Part shown: positions 16,544-25,797 of the stretch, piece after piece
Layout of the letters: each line of letters starts with the position of its first letter
Position numbering within the stretch: position 1 is the stretch's first letter
Assembly (NCBI RefSeq): GCF_015207705.1
Contig: NZ_JADEWI010000017.1
Coordinates: forward strand, 1-64,000
Length of the DNA stretch: 64,000 bases
From: Nostoc sp. LEGE 06077
GTDB taxonomy: Bacteria > Cyanobacteriota > Cyanobacteriia > Cyanobacteriales > Nostocaceae
Direction of reading: 5' to 3'
Position numbers and translations under genes: made by a program
The notes under the pieces: model-generated
The model's database searches: none
What the model was told of the DNA's origin: nothing
Seen by the model: only the letters and a program-made list of their open reading frames with translations

Positions 16544-19528
16544 TTACTCTGCGCCTTCGATGGGTGCAAAGCCTTGACGTTGAATATTTTCTGTAATTGT
16601 CCGTGGTTCGAGGAACTGTAGCAAGTAATCAGGGCCACCTGCTTTAGAACCGACACCAGAAAGTTTGAAGCCGCCGAAGGGTTGCCGAGCGACGATCGCT
16701 CCCGTAATATTTCTATTAATGTACAAGTTGCCGACTTCAAATTCTTCTTGGGCTTGTTGAATATGGGAAGGTGTGCGCGAATATAACCCGCCAGTTAAGG
16801 CGTAGTTTGTGTCATTTGCAACCTTCAACGCTGCGGCGAAATCCTTGACTTTAATTACAGCTAACACAGGGCCGAAGATTTCTTGTTGAGCAATGATGCC
16901 ATCGGGTGGGACTTCACTGAAGATAACTGGGCCGATAAAATAGCCTTGGGCTGGCGATGGTAACTCTAGGGCTAGTTTTGCTTCTGCCTTACCCTTTTCA
17001 ATATACTCGCGGATGCGATCGCGGGCGTTAGCATCAATCACTGGCCCTACTTGGGTACTGGGTAAGTCAGCCTCGCCAATATTTAAGGATTTTGTCGCCT
17101 CAACTAACCGCCCAACAAAAGCATCGTAGATTGATTCAACAACCACCACCCGCGAACAAGCCGAGCATTTTTGCCCACTGTAACCAAAGGCTGACTGCAC
17201 AACCCCGACAACTGCTTGGTCTAAATCAGCACTTTCATCAACAATGATCGCATTCTTGCCGCCCATCTCGGCAATTACTCGTTTCATGTGCCTTTGTAAA
17301 GGCTTCAAAGTTGCCGCCTCTGCGTAAATCCGACAGCCCACTTCCTGAGAACCAGTAAAAGCAATTACATGAGTATCAGGGTGACTTACCAAATACGCCC
17401 CGACTTGGGAACCCTTACCAGGGACGTATTGAAAAACACCTTTAGGAATCCCCGCCTCAACCAAAATTTCTGTGAGTTTAGCAGTAATAATCGAAGAGGT
17501 TTCCGCAGGTTTGAGCAGTGTACAGTTACCCGTAACCAAAGCAGCCACAGTCATTCCACAGGCGATCGCCAACGGGAAATTCCAAGGCGAAATCACCACC
17601 GCAATTCCTCGCGGCTGGTAGATATAACGATTAGTTTCTCCAGGTACGTCATAATTAACACCTTGATATAGCCGTTCCATCTCATCAGCGTAGTAGCGAC
17701 AAAAATCTATCGCCTCCGAAACCTCTGCGTCTGCTTCCTTAACAGGCTTACCCACCTCTAACACTATCAAAGCCGACAACTCCGCCCGGCGTTCTTCCAA
17801 CAAATCCCCCGCCTTGCGTAAAATATCAGCCCGTTGCTTCACAGGCGTTTTCTTCCACCCAGGAAACGCCGCCTTCGCCGCCTGCATCGCCTGTTCCGCC
17901 TGTTCCACACTAATCAAGCCAACCTTACCAATCACCTGACTGTAATTAGAAGGATTCACAGAATCAATCACCTCAAGAGTATTCACATACTCCCCATTAA
18001 TCAAAGGTAGATACGTCTTCCCAAACTCCCGACGCACACCCTCAAAAGCCTGCGCCGCCTTCCTCCGTCTCTCCTCCTCCGCATAATCAGTATCCGCCGC
18101 CCCAACAAACCTTCCATTCTCTTCCTCTCCGCGTCTCTGCGTCTCTGCGTGAGAATTCAAAACCGGTGGCGCTAGTAGTTCCTCAATCGGCCGATTCTCC
18201 AAATTCTGCCGCAAAAACGAACTATTAGCAGTATTCTCCAACAACCGCCGAATCAAGTAAGCCATCCCCGGTAACAATTCCCCGTAAGGACAATAAACCC
18301 TCACCCGATAACCCTGATCCACCAAAGCCTTCGCTAACTTATCCCCCATCCCATACAACACCTGCATTTCAAAGCAACGGCGGGGAACCTTTAAACTTTC
18401 TGCTATGGCAATTGCGCGGGCTTGCGATCGCACATTATGGCTACCAATGGCAGCATAAACATATTGATGATTTTCTAACAACAACTGAGTTATCGTTTCA
18501 AAATTCGCGTCTGTCGCCACCTTGTCATTGTAAACAGGTTGCGGCCAATGCTTTTGCGCTGCTTTGATAGTTTCCTGATCCCAATACGCACCCTTCACCA
18601 AGCGAACTGTCAAAGGATATCCGCGCTGTTTTAACCATGCAATCACATTTCTGGCATCTTGCTCACTTTCACGCAAGTATGCTTGGATTGTCATCCCGAT
18701 ATCTGTACGTTGGCGAAACTCATCTTCTAACAATAACTTTTGCAAAATATTCAGAGTCAAGTCTTTATACGCATACTGTTCCATATCAAAATGGATAGCT
18801 GCACCTAACTCTTTGGCATAACGTAATAAATTACGAATGCGATCGCTAACTCTGTCCTCACTACCTTCAGCATCTAAAGGGTCAAATTGCGAATAAAACG
18901 CCGTTAATTTTACAGAAACTTGGACTTTGGCTAACTGTTCACCATCTGCTTGATCAATCGCCGCAACAGTCGTCCAATTCTTCGATGCTTCGACTAATTG
19001 AGCAATTAATTCTTGATAACGTTCTAGATAAGACTGGGCTTCTACTTCTGTAATGACAGCTTCACCAAGTAAATCAATGGTGAAAGCCATCTTTTCTTTC
19101 CGCAGGCGTTCAACTGTTTTGATGACTTGTTTAATATTTTCACCAGAAATATATTTATGCGCTAATGTCTCCACCGCCGTCGAGACAGTTGTTGCTGCTA
19201 CCTGTCCCGGCATAGAATCAGGGTTAGCAAAATTGAGCATCCCCTTGAGGGCGGCTGGTAATTCTACAGTTTCATCGCCTAAATATTCTTGTAAATGAGC
19301 AGCAATTTCTGGCTTACTGCGTAACGCCGGGAGAGTATCAATAAAGCGAAAAAGCTGCACCCGTAAACCCGGATTACTCATTGCCCAAGCTAGTAATTTA
19401 TCATCCCAGCGCATTTGGTCACGCAAGGAAGCTAAAAACGAGCGATTTTCTTGGGTAGCACTTAAAAGTTGTTTAGCAATTTCCTGGGTTTTCGGTTCGT
19501 AGATGCTTGTTTGTACTTGTAACACCAC
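16544..19528 (-). CDS. putA: Bifunctional proline dehydrogenase / pyrroline-5-carboxylate dehydrogenase
   Basis: The 994-residue protein oxidises proline to glutamate in two steps. The FAD-dependent proline dehydrogenase barrel occupies about residues 80-440, with RLVKGAYWD, GSHNVRSQA and FEMQVLYGMGD. The NAD-dependent aldehyde dehydrogenase domain spans about 510-970, with VVISPWNFPLAIA, EMGGKNAIIVD and the catalytic Cys in GYSGQKCSACSR. The short form without a DNA-binding N-terminus is usual in cyanobacteria. The linker, about residues 455-470, contains HAETQRRGEEE, the translation of a dispersed intergenic repeat (18125-18153), and is followed by a charged stretch. Electrons from the first step enter the membrane quinone pool. 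The gene is monocistronic with its own terminator. Confidence 0.95.
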   Translation of the reverse strand: MVLQVQTSIYEPKTQEIAKQLLSATQENRSFLASLRDQMRWDDKLLAWAMSNPGLRVQLFRFIDTLPALRSKPEIAAHLQEYLGDETVELPAALKGMLNFANPDSMPGQVAATTVSTAVETLAHKYISGENIKQVIKTVERLRKEKMAFTIDLLGEAVITEVEAQSYLERYQELIAQLVEASKNWTTVAAIDQADGEQLAKVQVSVKLTAFYSQFDPLDAEGSEDRVSDRIRNLLRYAKELGAAIHFDMEQYAYKDLTLNILQKLLLEDEFRQRTDIGMTIQAYLRESEQDARNVIAWLKQRGYPLTVRLVKGAYWDQETIKAAQKHWPQPVYNDKVATDANFETITQLLLENHQYVYAAIGSHNVRSQARAIAIAESLKVPRRCFEMQVLYGMGDKLAKALVDQGYRVRVYCPYGELLPGMAYLIRRLLENTANSSFLRQNLENRPIEELLAPPVLNSHAETQRRGEEENGRFVGAADTDYAEEERRRKAAQAFEGVRREFGKTYLPLINGEYVNTLEVIDSVNPSNYSQVIGKVGLISVEQAEQAMQAAKAAFPGWKKTPVKQRADILRKAGDLLEERRAELSALIVLEVGKPVKEADAEVSEAIDFCRYYADEMERLYQGVNYDVPGETNRYIYQPRGIAVVISPWNFPLAIACGMTVAALVTGNCTLLKPAETSSIITAKLTEILVEAGIPKGVFQYVPGKGSQVGAYLVSHPDTHVIAFTGSQEVGCRIYAEAATLKPLQRHMKRVIAEMGGKNAIIVDESADLDQAVVGVVQSAFGYSGQKCSACSRVVVVESIYDAFVGRLVEATKSLNIGEADLPSTQVGPVIDANARDRIREYIEKGKAEAKLALELPSPAQGYFIGPVIFSEVPPDGIIAQQEIFGPVLAVIKVKDFAAALKVANDTNYALTGGLYSRTPSHIQQAQEEFEVGNLYINRNITGAIVARQPFGGFKLSGVGSKAGGPDYLLQFLEPRTITENIQRQGFAPIEGAE
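18125..18153 (-). repeat. Dispersed repeat embedded in putA reading frame
   Basis: On the minus strand the sequence is CTCACGCAGAGACGCAGAG followed by ACGCGGAGAG, the same family as the copies at 8332-8360 and 58916-58944. Here it lies in frame in the linker between the two enzymatic domains of PutA and is translated as SHAETQRRGEE. Confidence 0.8.
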
Positions 19529-19743
19529 AGATAATAATCTCCTTAATTTAGTGCATAACTGTTTATGTACAGTCCGCGTCTTCTATTGTGACTCTTGAAT
19601 TTTGCTGCTACCAGATTCTTAGGATAGTTAAGTTTTCCCTGCACATTTTGGCACACAGAGTAAAACTGTATTACCTCGTTTATATCTTGCACTGGGCGAT
19701 ATCTAATCGCTGGGGGTAATTCTCAGCACTCAGCACTTAAATA
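19529..19743. promoter_or_regulatory. Divergent promoter region
   Basis: This 215-base region separates putA (minus) from the lipoprotein gene (plus) and must hold both promoters. It also contains CAGCACT heptamers just before the lipoprotein start. No specific operator is evident. Confidence 0.35.
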
Positions 19744-20751
19744 ATGTGGAAAAACTTAGCTTTAACACCTTTAACGATCGCAATTATCTGTCTGGGTGGT
19801 TGCACAAACCAGCCAACAGATGAACAACTGGAAGTATGGCGTACAGAAGCGGTCGCTCGCAATGCGAAAATTGTGGCAGATAACGCCAAAAAAGCACAGC
19901 AAAGTCAGTGGAATTTAGTTATTCAAGGTGAAACAGCAGTTGGCAAATCTCTCAAGTTAAACTGGCAGCAGTTACAGGCTTTAGCAACCAATCATCTCAA
20001 AACAGTTGATCCTCTGGACATCTTGCATTCTAACGAGATTTTTGATTTTCGCGGTGTGCCTGTGTCGGTATTGTTACAACAGTTTGCGCCTGTTAACGAT
20101 GTGACGGATGTTACTTTTGTTTCCTTCGACTCTTACCAAACGACGCTGAACATCCAAGATTTACTAACGTATCCTATTACATTAGCGATCACTAAAGATA
20201 ACAAACCAATCGCCCGCGCTCAAGGTGGTCCATTGTATTTAGTCTTTCCCTATACCCAATATCCCCAACTCAAGCAAAAATATGACACAACTAATTGGGC
20301 GTTTTATGTCAGTCACATCATAGTCGGGACTGAATCAGTTAACTTGCGTATTGGTAAACATCAAGTTAACTTAGCTACCTTAGATCAATTACCTCAAGTT
20401 ACCTTAGAGCAAAATGTTGGCTATAGAATTTCTTGGCCTAGCGGTAAAGTCAAACTCTTTGGGGTGAGGCTGCGTGATGTTTTCTCCACCCTCAAAGAAC
20501 CATTACCTCAACAGGGAGGGGTAATAATTCGTGGTAAAGCACCATTTTATGATGATTCTCCCGTGCGCTTGTCTACTAAAGATTTAGCTGAGTGCGATAT
20601 TTTACTCGTGACTCGCTGGGGTGAAAGCCGCGAATTAATTCCCGCCAAGATGGGAGGCCCGGTAACTTTAGCCTTTAGTTCTCAATGTCCTGCCAAAATC
20701 AGCCAATTACGCTGGGTAACATTTGTAGAAGAATTAACGCCAACGCCATGA
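19744..20751 (+). CDS. Lipoprotein with sulfite-oxidase-like (molybdopterin-binding) fold
   Basis: A 335-residue lipoprotein: signal peptide MWKNLALTPLTIAIICLGGC with lipobox LGGC and acylated Cys20. Residues about 57-195 resemble the oxidoreductase molybdopterin-binding fold (FDFRGVPVSVLLQQF, then DSYQTTLNIQDLL, then ARAQGGPLYLVFPYTQ). Residues about 196-335 look like a second, degenerate copy (GVRLRDVFSTL, ECDILLVTRWG, KMGGPVTLAFSSQCPA, LRWVTFVEEL). The cofactor-ligating Cys expected in catalytic members is not visible in the first copy, so a binding rather than redox role is likely. The stop overlaps the ATG of the adenylate cyclase gene by 4 bases, implying translational coupling and a sensor-partner role. 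The ligand is unknown. Confidence 0.7.
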   Translation: MWKNLALTPLTIAIICLGGCTNQPTDEQLEVWRTEAVARNAKIVADNAKKAQQSQWNLVIQGETAVGKSLKLNWQQLQALATNHLKTVDPLDILHSNEIFDFRGVPVSVLLQQFAPVNDVTDVTFVSFDSYQTTLNIQDLLTYPITLAITKDNKPIARAQGGPLYLVFPYTQYPQLKQKYDTTNWAFYVSHIIVGTESVNLRIGKHQVNLATLDQLPQVTLEQNVGYRISWPSGKVKLFGVRLRDVFSTLKEPLPQQGGVIIRGKAPFYDDSPVRLSTKDLAECDILLVTRWGESRELIPAKMGGPVTLAFSSQCPAKISQLRWVTFVEELTPTP

Positions 20752-22220
20752 AATTATTGAGTTTTCGTTCGATTCGTACCCGAATCATGACTGCAACGAC
20801 ACTATTAAGTGTGGCGTTAGTGGGTTCTATTGTGTTGGTATGGGCAAAAACAGAAAATACACTTTATCGCCAGCAGAAACTTAATGAAGCCAAGTTCTTA
20901 TCTAGGGTGTTGGGAACTTCTTCTTTTGCGAATCACTTGGAAGAACGCAACTGGAGTCAAATCCGCCTCAACGTAAATGTGATGCTGCGAGAAAACGAAG
21001 ATTTTGTCTATGTTTTAATCTCAGATGCGCGGTTAGAAAATCAAATTATTGCCGCTTCCCCGGAATATTTGCAAGGACAATACATTCCCGATATTGTGCC
21101 AGTAAAAGTGAGTGATGCCGCACAAACAGCCTCGCCCAAGTCTAATTCTCTGGAAACCTTTGCCTTAGCAGATATCCACTTTGGCAATCATATCAGAGCG
21201 AAACGTGGCGAAAAGATTATTGAAGTAGCTTCAACTATTCAACGGTTATCAGGGGAAAAACTCGGCACTTTGCGCTTAGGTGTTTCTCTGCGACAAGTTA
21301 ACCGTGCTGTAGCCAATGCAGTCAATCAAGCGTTAATAGTTGGCGCTATGGGAATTGTTATTAGTTTGATTTGTGCATATCTTCTGGCTAGACGATTGAG
21401 TAACCCCATTCGCCGCTTACAAACCAGTGCGGCTCAAATTGCGGCGGGAGATTTGCAACACCGTGCGGAAATTACCAATGCAGATGAAATTGGTGCATTA
21501 GCAACTTCCTTTAATGAGATGTCTGCTGCATTGCAAACTTCATTTAGTAAATTACAGCAGACGTTAGCATCTTTTGAATTATTCGTACCGAATAAATTTA
21601 TTTTAGCGATCGCACCCCAAGGAATTGAAAATATTGAGGTGGGTATCGCAGTCACGCGCCACATCACAATTTTATTTTGTGACATTCGCGGCTACACCTC
21701 CATGTCAGAAATGATGACACCACGAGAAATATTTACTTTTCTCAATGACTACCTATCTTGTATTGGGGAAGTAATTGATCAAGCAGGTGGTTTTATTGAT
21801 AAATATATCGGTGATGCAGTCATGGCGCTGTTTGATGATGAAAACACCGATGGCGCACTCAAAGCCGCAATTTTAATGCACCAATCCCTAGAAAAGTTTA
21901 ATCAAGAACGCATTGCTCAAAACTTACCCAGAATTAGCATTGGCATTGGTATTCATCGCGGTGAAGTAGTCATGGGTACAGTCGGATTTACTAGCCGCAT
22001 TGATTCTACAGTCATTGGTGATGCAGTGAATGTTGCTTCTCGTATTGAAGGATTAACAAAGCAATATGGCTGTCCAACTTTGATCACAGAATCAGTAATT
22101 AACAGCTTATCTCAACCAGAATTATTCTCATGGAAATTAGTAGATCAAGCCGTAAAGTTAAAAGGCAAAGATGAAGCGATCGCCGTCTATGAACTTCTTT
22201 TGCTTGCGTCGATAGATTGA
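20748..22220 (+). CDS. Membrane-bound class III adenylate cyclase with HAMP domain
   Basis: The 490-residue enzyme makes cAMP from ATP. A first membrane segment lies near residues 14-33, followed by an extracytoplasmic region of about 165 residues and a second segment near 197-217. A HAMP domain (RRLSNPIRRLQTSAAQIAAGD) leads into the class III cyclase domain with metal-binding ILFCDIRGYTSMSE and GDAVMALFDD. The Lys of FIDKYIGDA is adenine-selecting, and the ribose/transition-state motif is NVASRIEG. The start is the ATG at 20748, overlapping the lipoprotein stop (ATGA); the frame is open further upstream but only inside the lipoprotein gene. The lipoprotein may present a periplasmic signal to it. 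Confidence 0.93.
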   Translation: MKLLSFRSIRTRIMTATTLLSVALVGSIVLVWAKTENTLYRQQKLNEAKFLSRVLGTSSFANHLEERNWSQIRLNVNVMLRENEDFVYVLISDARLENQIIAASPEYLQGQYIPDIVPVKVSDAAQTASPKSNSLETFALADIHFGNHIRAKRGEKIIEVASTIQRLSGEKLGTLRLGVSLRQVNRAVANAVNQALIVGAMGIVISLICAYLLARRLSNPIRRLQTSAAQIAAGDLQHRAEITNADEIGALATSFNEMSAALQTSFSKLQQTLASFELFVPNKFILAIAPQGIENIEVGIAVTRHITILFCDIRGYTSMSEMMTPREIFTFLNDYLSCIGEVIDQAGGFIDKYIGDAVMALFDDENTDGALKAAILMHQSLEKFNQERIAQNLPRISIGIGIHRGEVVMGTVGFTSRIDSTVIGDAVNVASRIEGLTKQYGCPTLITESVINSLSQPELFSWKLVDQAVKLKGKDEAIAVYELLLLASID

Positions 22221-22540
22221 TGTCGCCTAGCAAACAAGCGATCGCGTATACCAACGCGACTTAAGCGCTGTTCAACTCCCTGCTGAATCATATTTGCCTA
22301 ATGCTGGCGTTCTGCAAGATAGGTATTAACCTCATCTCGGTGTCTAAGATAGTAACCAATAAGCAGATATATATCCGGTAATTGAAGCAACGGATACTGT
22401 TATCCTATTTCCTCTGGCGTACATCCCTCTCAAAAAGCTGTCACAACAGTGTCTAGAGTGACGCGAATTTTGGCGACTCTGACAACTCCATCATGGTCAG
22501 TCTCTATAGGCGTAGGTTCAAGGGCAATTGCTAGAGTCAT
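22219..22540 (-). pseudogene. Dead DUF433 gene with three in-frame stops
   Basis: Reading from an ATG at 22540 on the minus strand gives one continuous frame with DUF433 character (RVAKIRVTLDTVVTAF, EGCTPEEI, QLPDIYLLIGYYLRHRDEVN, YLAERQ). It is broken by TGA at 22430-22432, TAA at 22400-22402 and TAG at 22298-22300. There is no frameshift, so each stop is a single substitution in an otherwise full-length gene of about 107 codons. The 3' end abuts the cyclase gene, and no toxin partner remains beside it. Confidence 0.85.
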
Positions 22541-22600
22541 AGACCTCATCAGGTTTTTACTTCATAATTAACTAGCAAACGCCCCAGTGGTCTAGAGCCT

Positions 22601-23371
22601 TTACTCAGCTTCAGGCAGAGTCAAAATTTCCACTCCATCTTCTGTAACTGCTAGTGTATGCTCAAATTGCGCCGACAACTTGCGATCGCGTGTCACCGCT
22701 GTCCAACCATCCCCCAGCATTTCTACTTCCCAAGTACCTTCATTAATCATCGGCTCAATGGTAAATACCATTCCCGGTCTGAGGCGCTTACCTTTACCAC
22801 GAGTACCATAGTGTGGTACATCGGGGGCTGTGTGGAAAATATTACTGATCCCGTGTCCGACAAAATCTCGCACTACAGAAAAACCTTCAGACTCAGCATA
22901 TTCTTGAATTGCTGCGCCAATATCACCCATCTTCGCCCCTGGTTTAACCTCAGCAATGCCCCTATACAGGCACTCTTGAGTTACTTCTACCAGTTTTTTC
23001 GCCTTCTCTGAAGGCTCACCCACAATAAATGTTTTCGATGTATCACCGTGGTAGCCATCAACAATCGGCGTAACATCAATATTAATAATGTCACCTTCTT
23101 TGAGGATTTGTTTAGCATTGGGGATGCCATGACAAATCACCTCATTCACACTGGTACAGATTGACTTAGGGAAACCTTTATAACCAAGAGGGGCGCTTTT
23201 TGCACCGTGAGCCTGTGTCCAACGTTCCGCCTCATCATTGAGTTCCAGCGTACTGACCCCTGGTTTCACGAATGGTTCAAGATGCTCCAGCAGTTTAGCA
23301 GCCAAGCGTCCAGCCCGACGCATTTTGTCGATTTCTCGTGAAGATAAAATAACGATTAGTTCGGTTTTCAT
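22601..23371 (-). CDS. map: Methionine aminopeptidase, type I
   Basis: Removes the initiator methionine from nascent proteins. The 256-residue product has the five metal ligands in place: Asp99 and Asp110 (INIDVTPIVDGYHGDT), His173 (VGHGISNIFH), Glu206 (TIEPMI) and Glu237 (QFEHT). His81 in EVICHGIP is the substrate-contacting residue. It lacks the N-terminal zinc-finger extension of some cyanobacterial paralogues, and cyanobacteria commonly have more than one map gene. Its ATG overlaps the stop of the upstream bvdR gene by 4 bases, so the two are translationally coupled. Confidence 0.95.
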   Translation of the reverse strand: MKTELIVILSSREIDKMRRAGRLAAKLLEHLEPFVKPGVSTLELNDEAERWTQAHGAKSAPLGYKGFPKSICTSVNEVICHGIPNAKQILKEGDIINIDVTPIVDGYHGDTSKTFIVGEPSEKAKKLVEVTQECLYRGIAEVKPGAKMGDIGAAIQEYAESEGFSVVRDFVGHGISNIFHTAPDVPHYGTRGKGKRLRPGMVFTIEPMINEGTWEVEMLGDGWTAVTRDRKLSAQFEHTLAVTEDGVEILTLPEAE

Positions 23372-24351
23372 GAACGTTTATCTACAGCATCATTTAAAAA
23401 TATAGTTAATCCTGTTTTAGCTGCTCTTTGGGCAGCATCAGCCACCTTGAGGGTGTATAAACTTTCTTCTGAGGTGACATACAAAGAAGTTCCATCAAAA
23501 AGATGGTCTAACACCATAGTTGTGTCTTTAGCAAACAAACCCCGACGTGTTCCCACATCTATGGGTGTACTTTCCCCTGATTGGATCAAGTATCCAGTAT
23601 TACCATCAAAAATCAAAGCGCCTTTTTCGCCGTGAACTTCAAATTTTCGCTCTGGCTGCCAAACTGTTTCGCCTTTGCCGTAAATTACTTGTGCTAATAG
23701 CCCACTACTAAAGCATAGTTGACTTGTACACAAACAGGTTTGGTAATACTCCGATTCTACTGCCCAATATCGCTGATGACAGTTAACTGTAAAGACTTTC
23801 CCAAACAAATCAACCAGACGATGCAAGCGAGAAATCGCCCCAATCAAAGGGAAGCCAAATAATTCATGATTATAAGTCCATTTCCGGGGTGCGGGATTTT
23901 GGGGATTGATGGTGCTGTAGCGGACGTAAAAAACATCCCCAACTTTGGCTAAGTTTTGTTTTAAAGCTTGATGCAACCCACCCAAAAGTTCTATATGTTC
24001 GACATGGAGCAATTTATTTTGGGTTTTGGCTAAAGCAATCAATTCTTCTGCTTCTGTGACATCCACAGCCAAGGGATATTCTACAACTACATGTTTGCCC
24101 TGGGTAAGAGCAGCATGGGCGATCGCTCCATGATCTCGATTCACTGTGGAAATTACTACCAGATCCACATCTTCCCGTTCTACTAACTCTTGCCAAGAAT
24201 TTACAGATGAAGTTTGGTATTCTTTAGCGAAAATTTCTGTTGTTTCTGGGGTATGACCAACAACTGCGGCGAGATGCGATCGCTCATCTTGCAGCAGTGC
24301 TTCTGCCCTGAGTTTTGCTGCATACCCAGTACCTACCAAGCCGACGCGCAC
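23368..24351 (-). CDS. bvdR: Biliverdin reductase (Gfo/Idh/MocA fold)
   Basis: The 327-residue protein has the Gfo/Idh/MocA layout: an N-terminal Rossmann fold with VGLVGTGYAAKLRAEALL, the EYPLAVDV segment, and a C-terminal alpha/beta domain. From memory it closely resembles the Synechocystis BvdR enzyme. The segments LLHVEHIELLGGLHQALKQN, VRYSTINPQNPAP, LFGFPLIGAISRL and the GTRRGLF stretch are shared features. BvdR reduces biliverdin to bilirubin with NADPH and influences phycobilisome assembly. It is the first gene of a two-gene unit with map (4-base overlap). The start is the ATG at 24351. A general sugar dehydrogenase is the alternative, but the specific segments favour BvdR. Confidence 0.85.
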   Translation of the reverse strand: MRVGLVGTGYAAKLRAEALLQDERSHLAAVVGHTPETTEIFAKEYQTSSVNSWQELVEREDVDLVVISTVNRDHGAIAHAALTQGKHVVVEYPLAVDVTEAEELIALAKTQNKLLHVEHIELLGGLHQALKQNLAKVGDVFYVRYSTINPQNPAPRKWTYNHELFGFPLIGAISRLHRLVDLFGKVFTVNCHQRYWAVESEYYQTCLCTSQLCFSSGLLAQVIYGKGETVWQPERKFEVHGEKGALIFDGNTGYLIQSGESTPIDVGTRRGLFAKDTTMVLDHLFDGTSLYVTSEESLYTLKVADAAQRAAKTGLTIFLNDAVDKRS

Positions 24352-24441
24352 TTATGCTTGTCCTCAAACTGCCTCTGAATTATACATGATCGTCAATGGT
24401 GATTATTTATTATTTATTCTCCTACTGCCCGATTTTATCGC

Positions 24442-24945
<504 letters not shown>

Positions 24946-25086
24946 GCGTTTGCTCTAGTAGTTCTTAGCAAATTTTAGATTTTAAATTTTGGATTTTGGA
25001 TTGAAGATTCAAAATCCAAAATTTAAAAGGGTATAAATCCTAATAATTTATTCGGGGCTTCTGATTTTCCCCTCTACAATTCCCGT
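24946..25086. other. Spacer between the two ferredoxin units
   Basis: After the first ferredoxin gene comes an AT-rich palindromic stretch (TCAAAATCCAAAATTTAAA with a related inverted copy just before it, about 24970-25030). It can fold and may end the first transcript. No gene is present. Confidence 0.4.
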
Positions 25087-25589
<503 letters not shown>

Positions 25590-25739
25590 GGCTTAGGTGT
25601 CTTAATCAAAAATCTCTTGTAAGAGTGATTAAAGTTGAAAAAGTTAAAGCAGCACATCTAAGAAAAGTTTTTCCCTTCCTCTATGTGCTTTTCAACTTAA
25701 GTTGACAAAAAGTTTAATTGAGTATTTTCACATAAAATT

Positions 25740-25773
25740 GGAACACAAATGATTTTTGTGTTCCAGTTTTATT
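25740..25773 (+). terminator. Terminator after ferredoxin gene 2
   Basis: GGAACACAAA (25740-25749) pairs perfectly with TTTGTGTTCC (25755-25764) across a 5-base loop and is followed by AGTTTTATT. It lies 150 bases after the ferredoxin stop and just before the converging SpoIID gene ends. Confidence 0.75.
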
Positions 25774-25797
25774 ATGGGGATTAGGACTCAGCACTCA

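Noticed and set aside
20685-20747. Upstream extension of the adenylate cyclase frame
   Set aside because: The extra codons lie inside the lipoprotein gene; the ATG at 20748 overlapping its stop is the natural coupled start.
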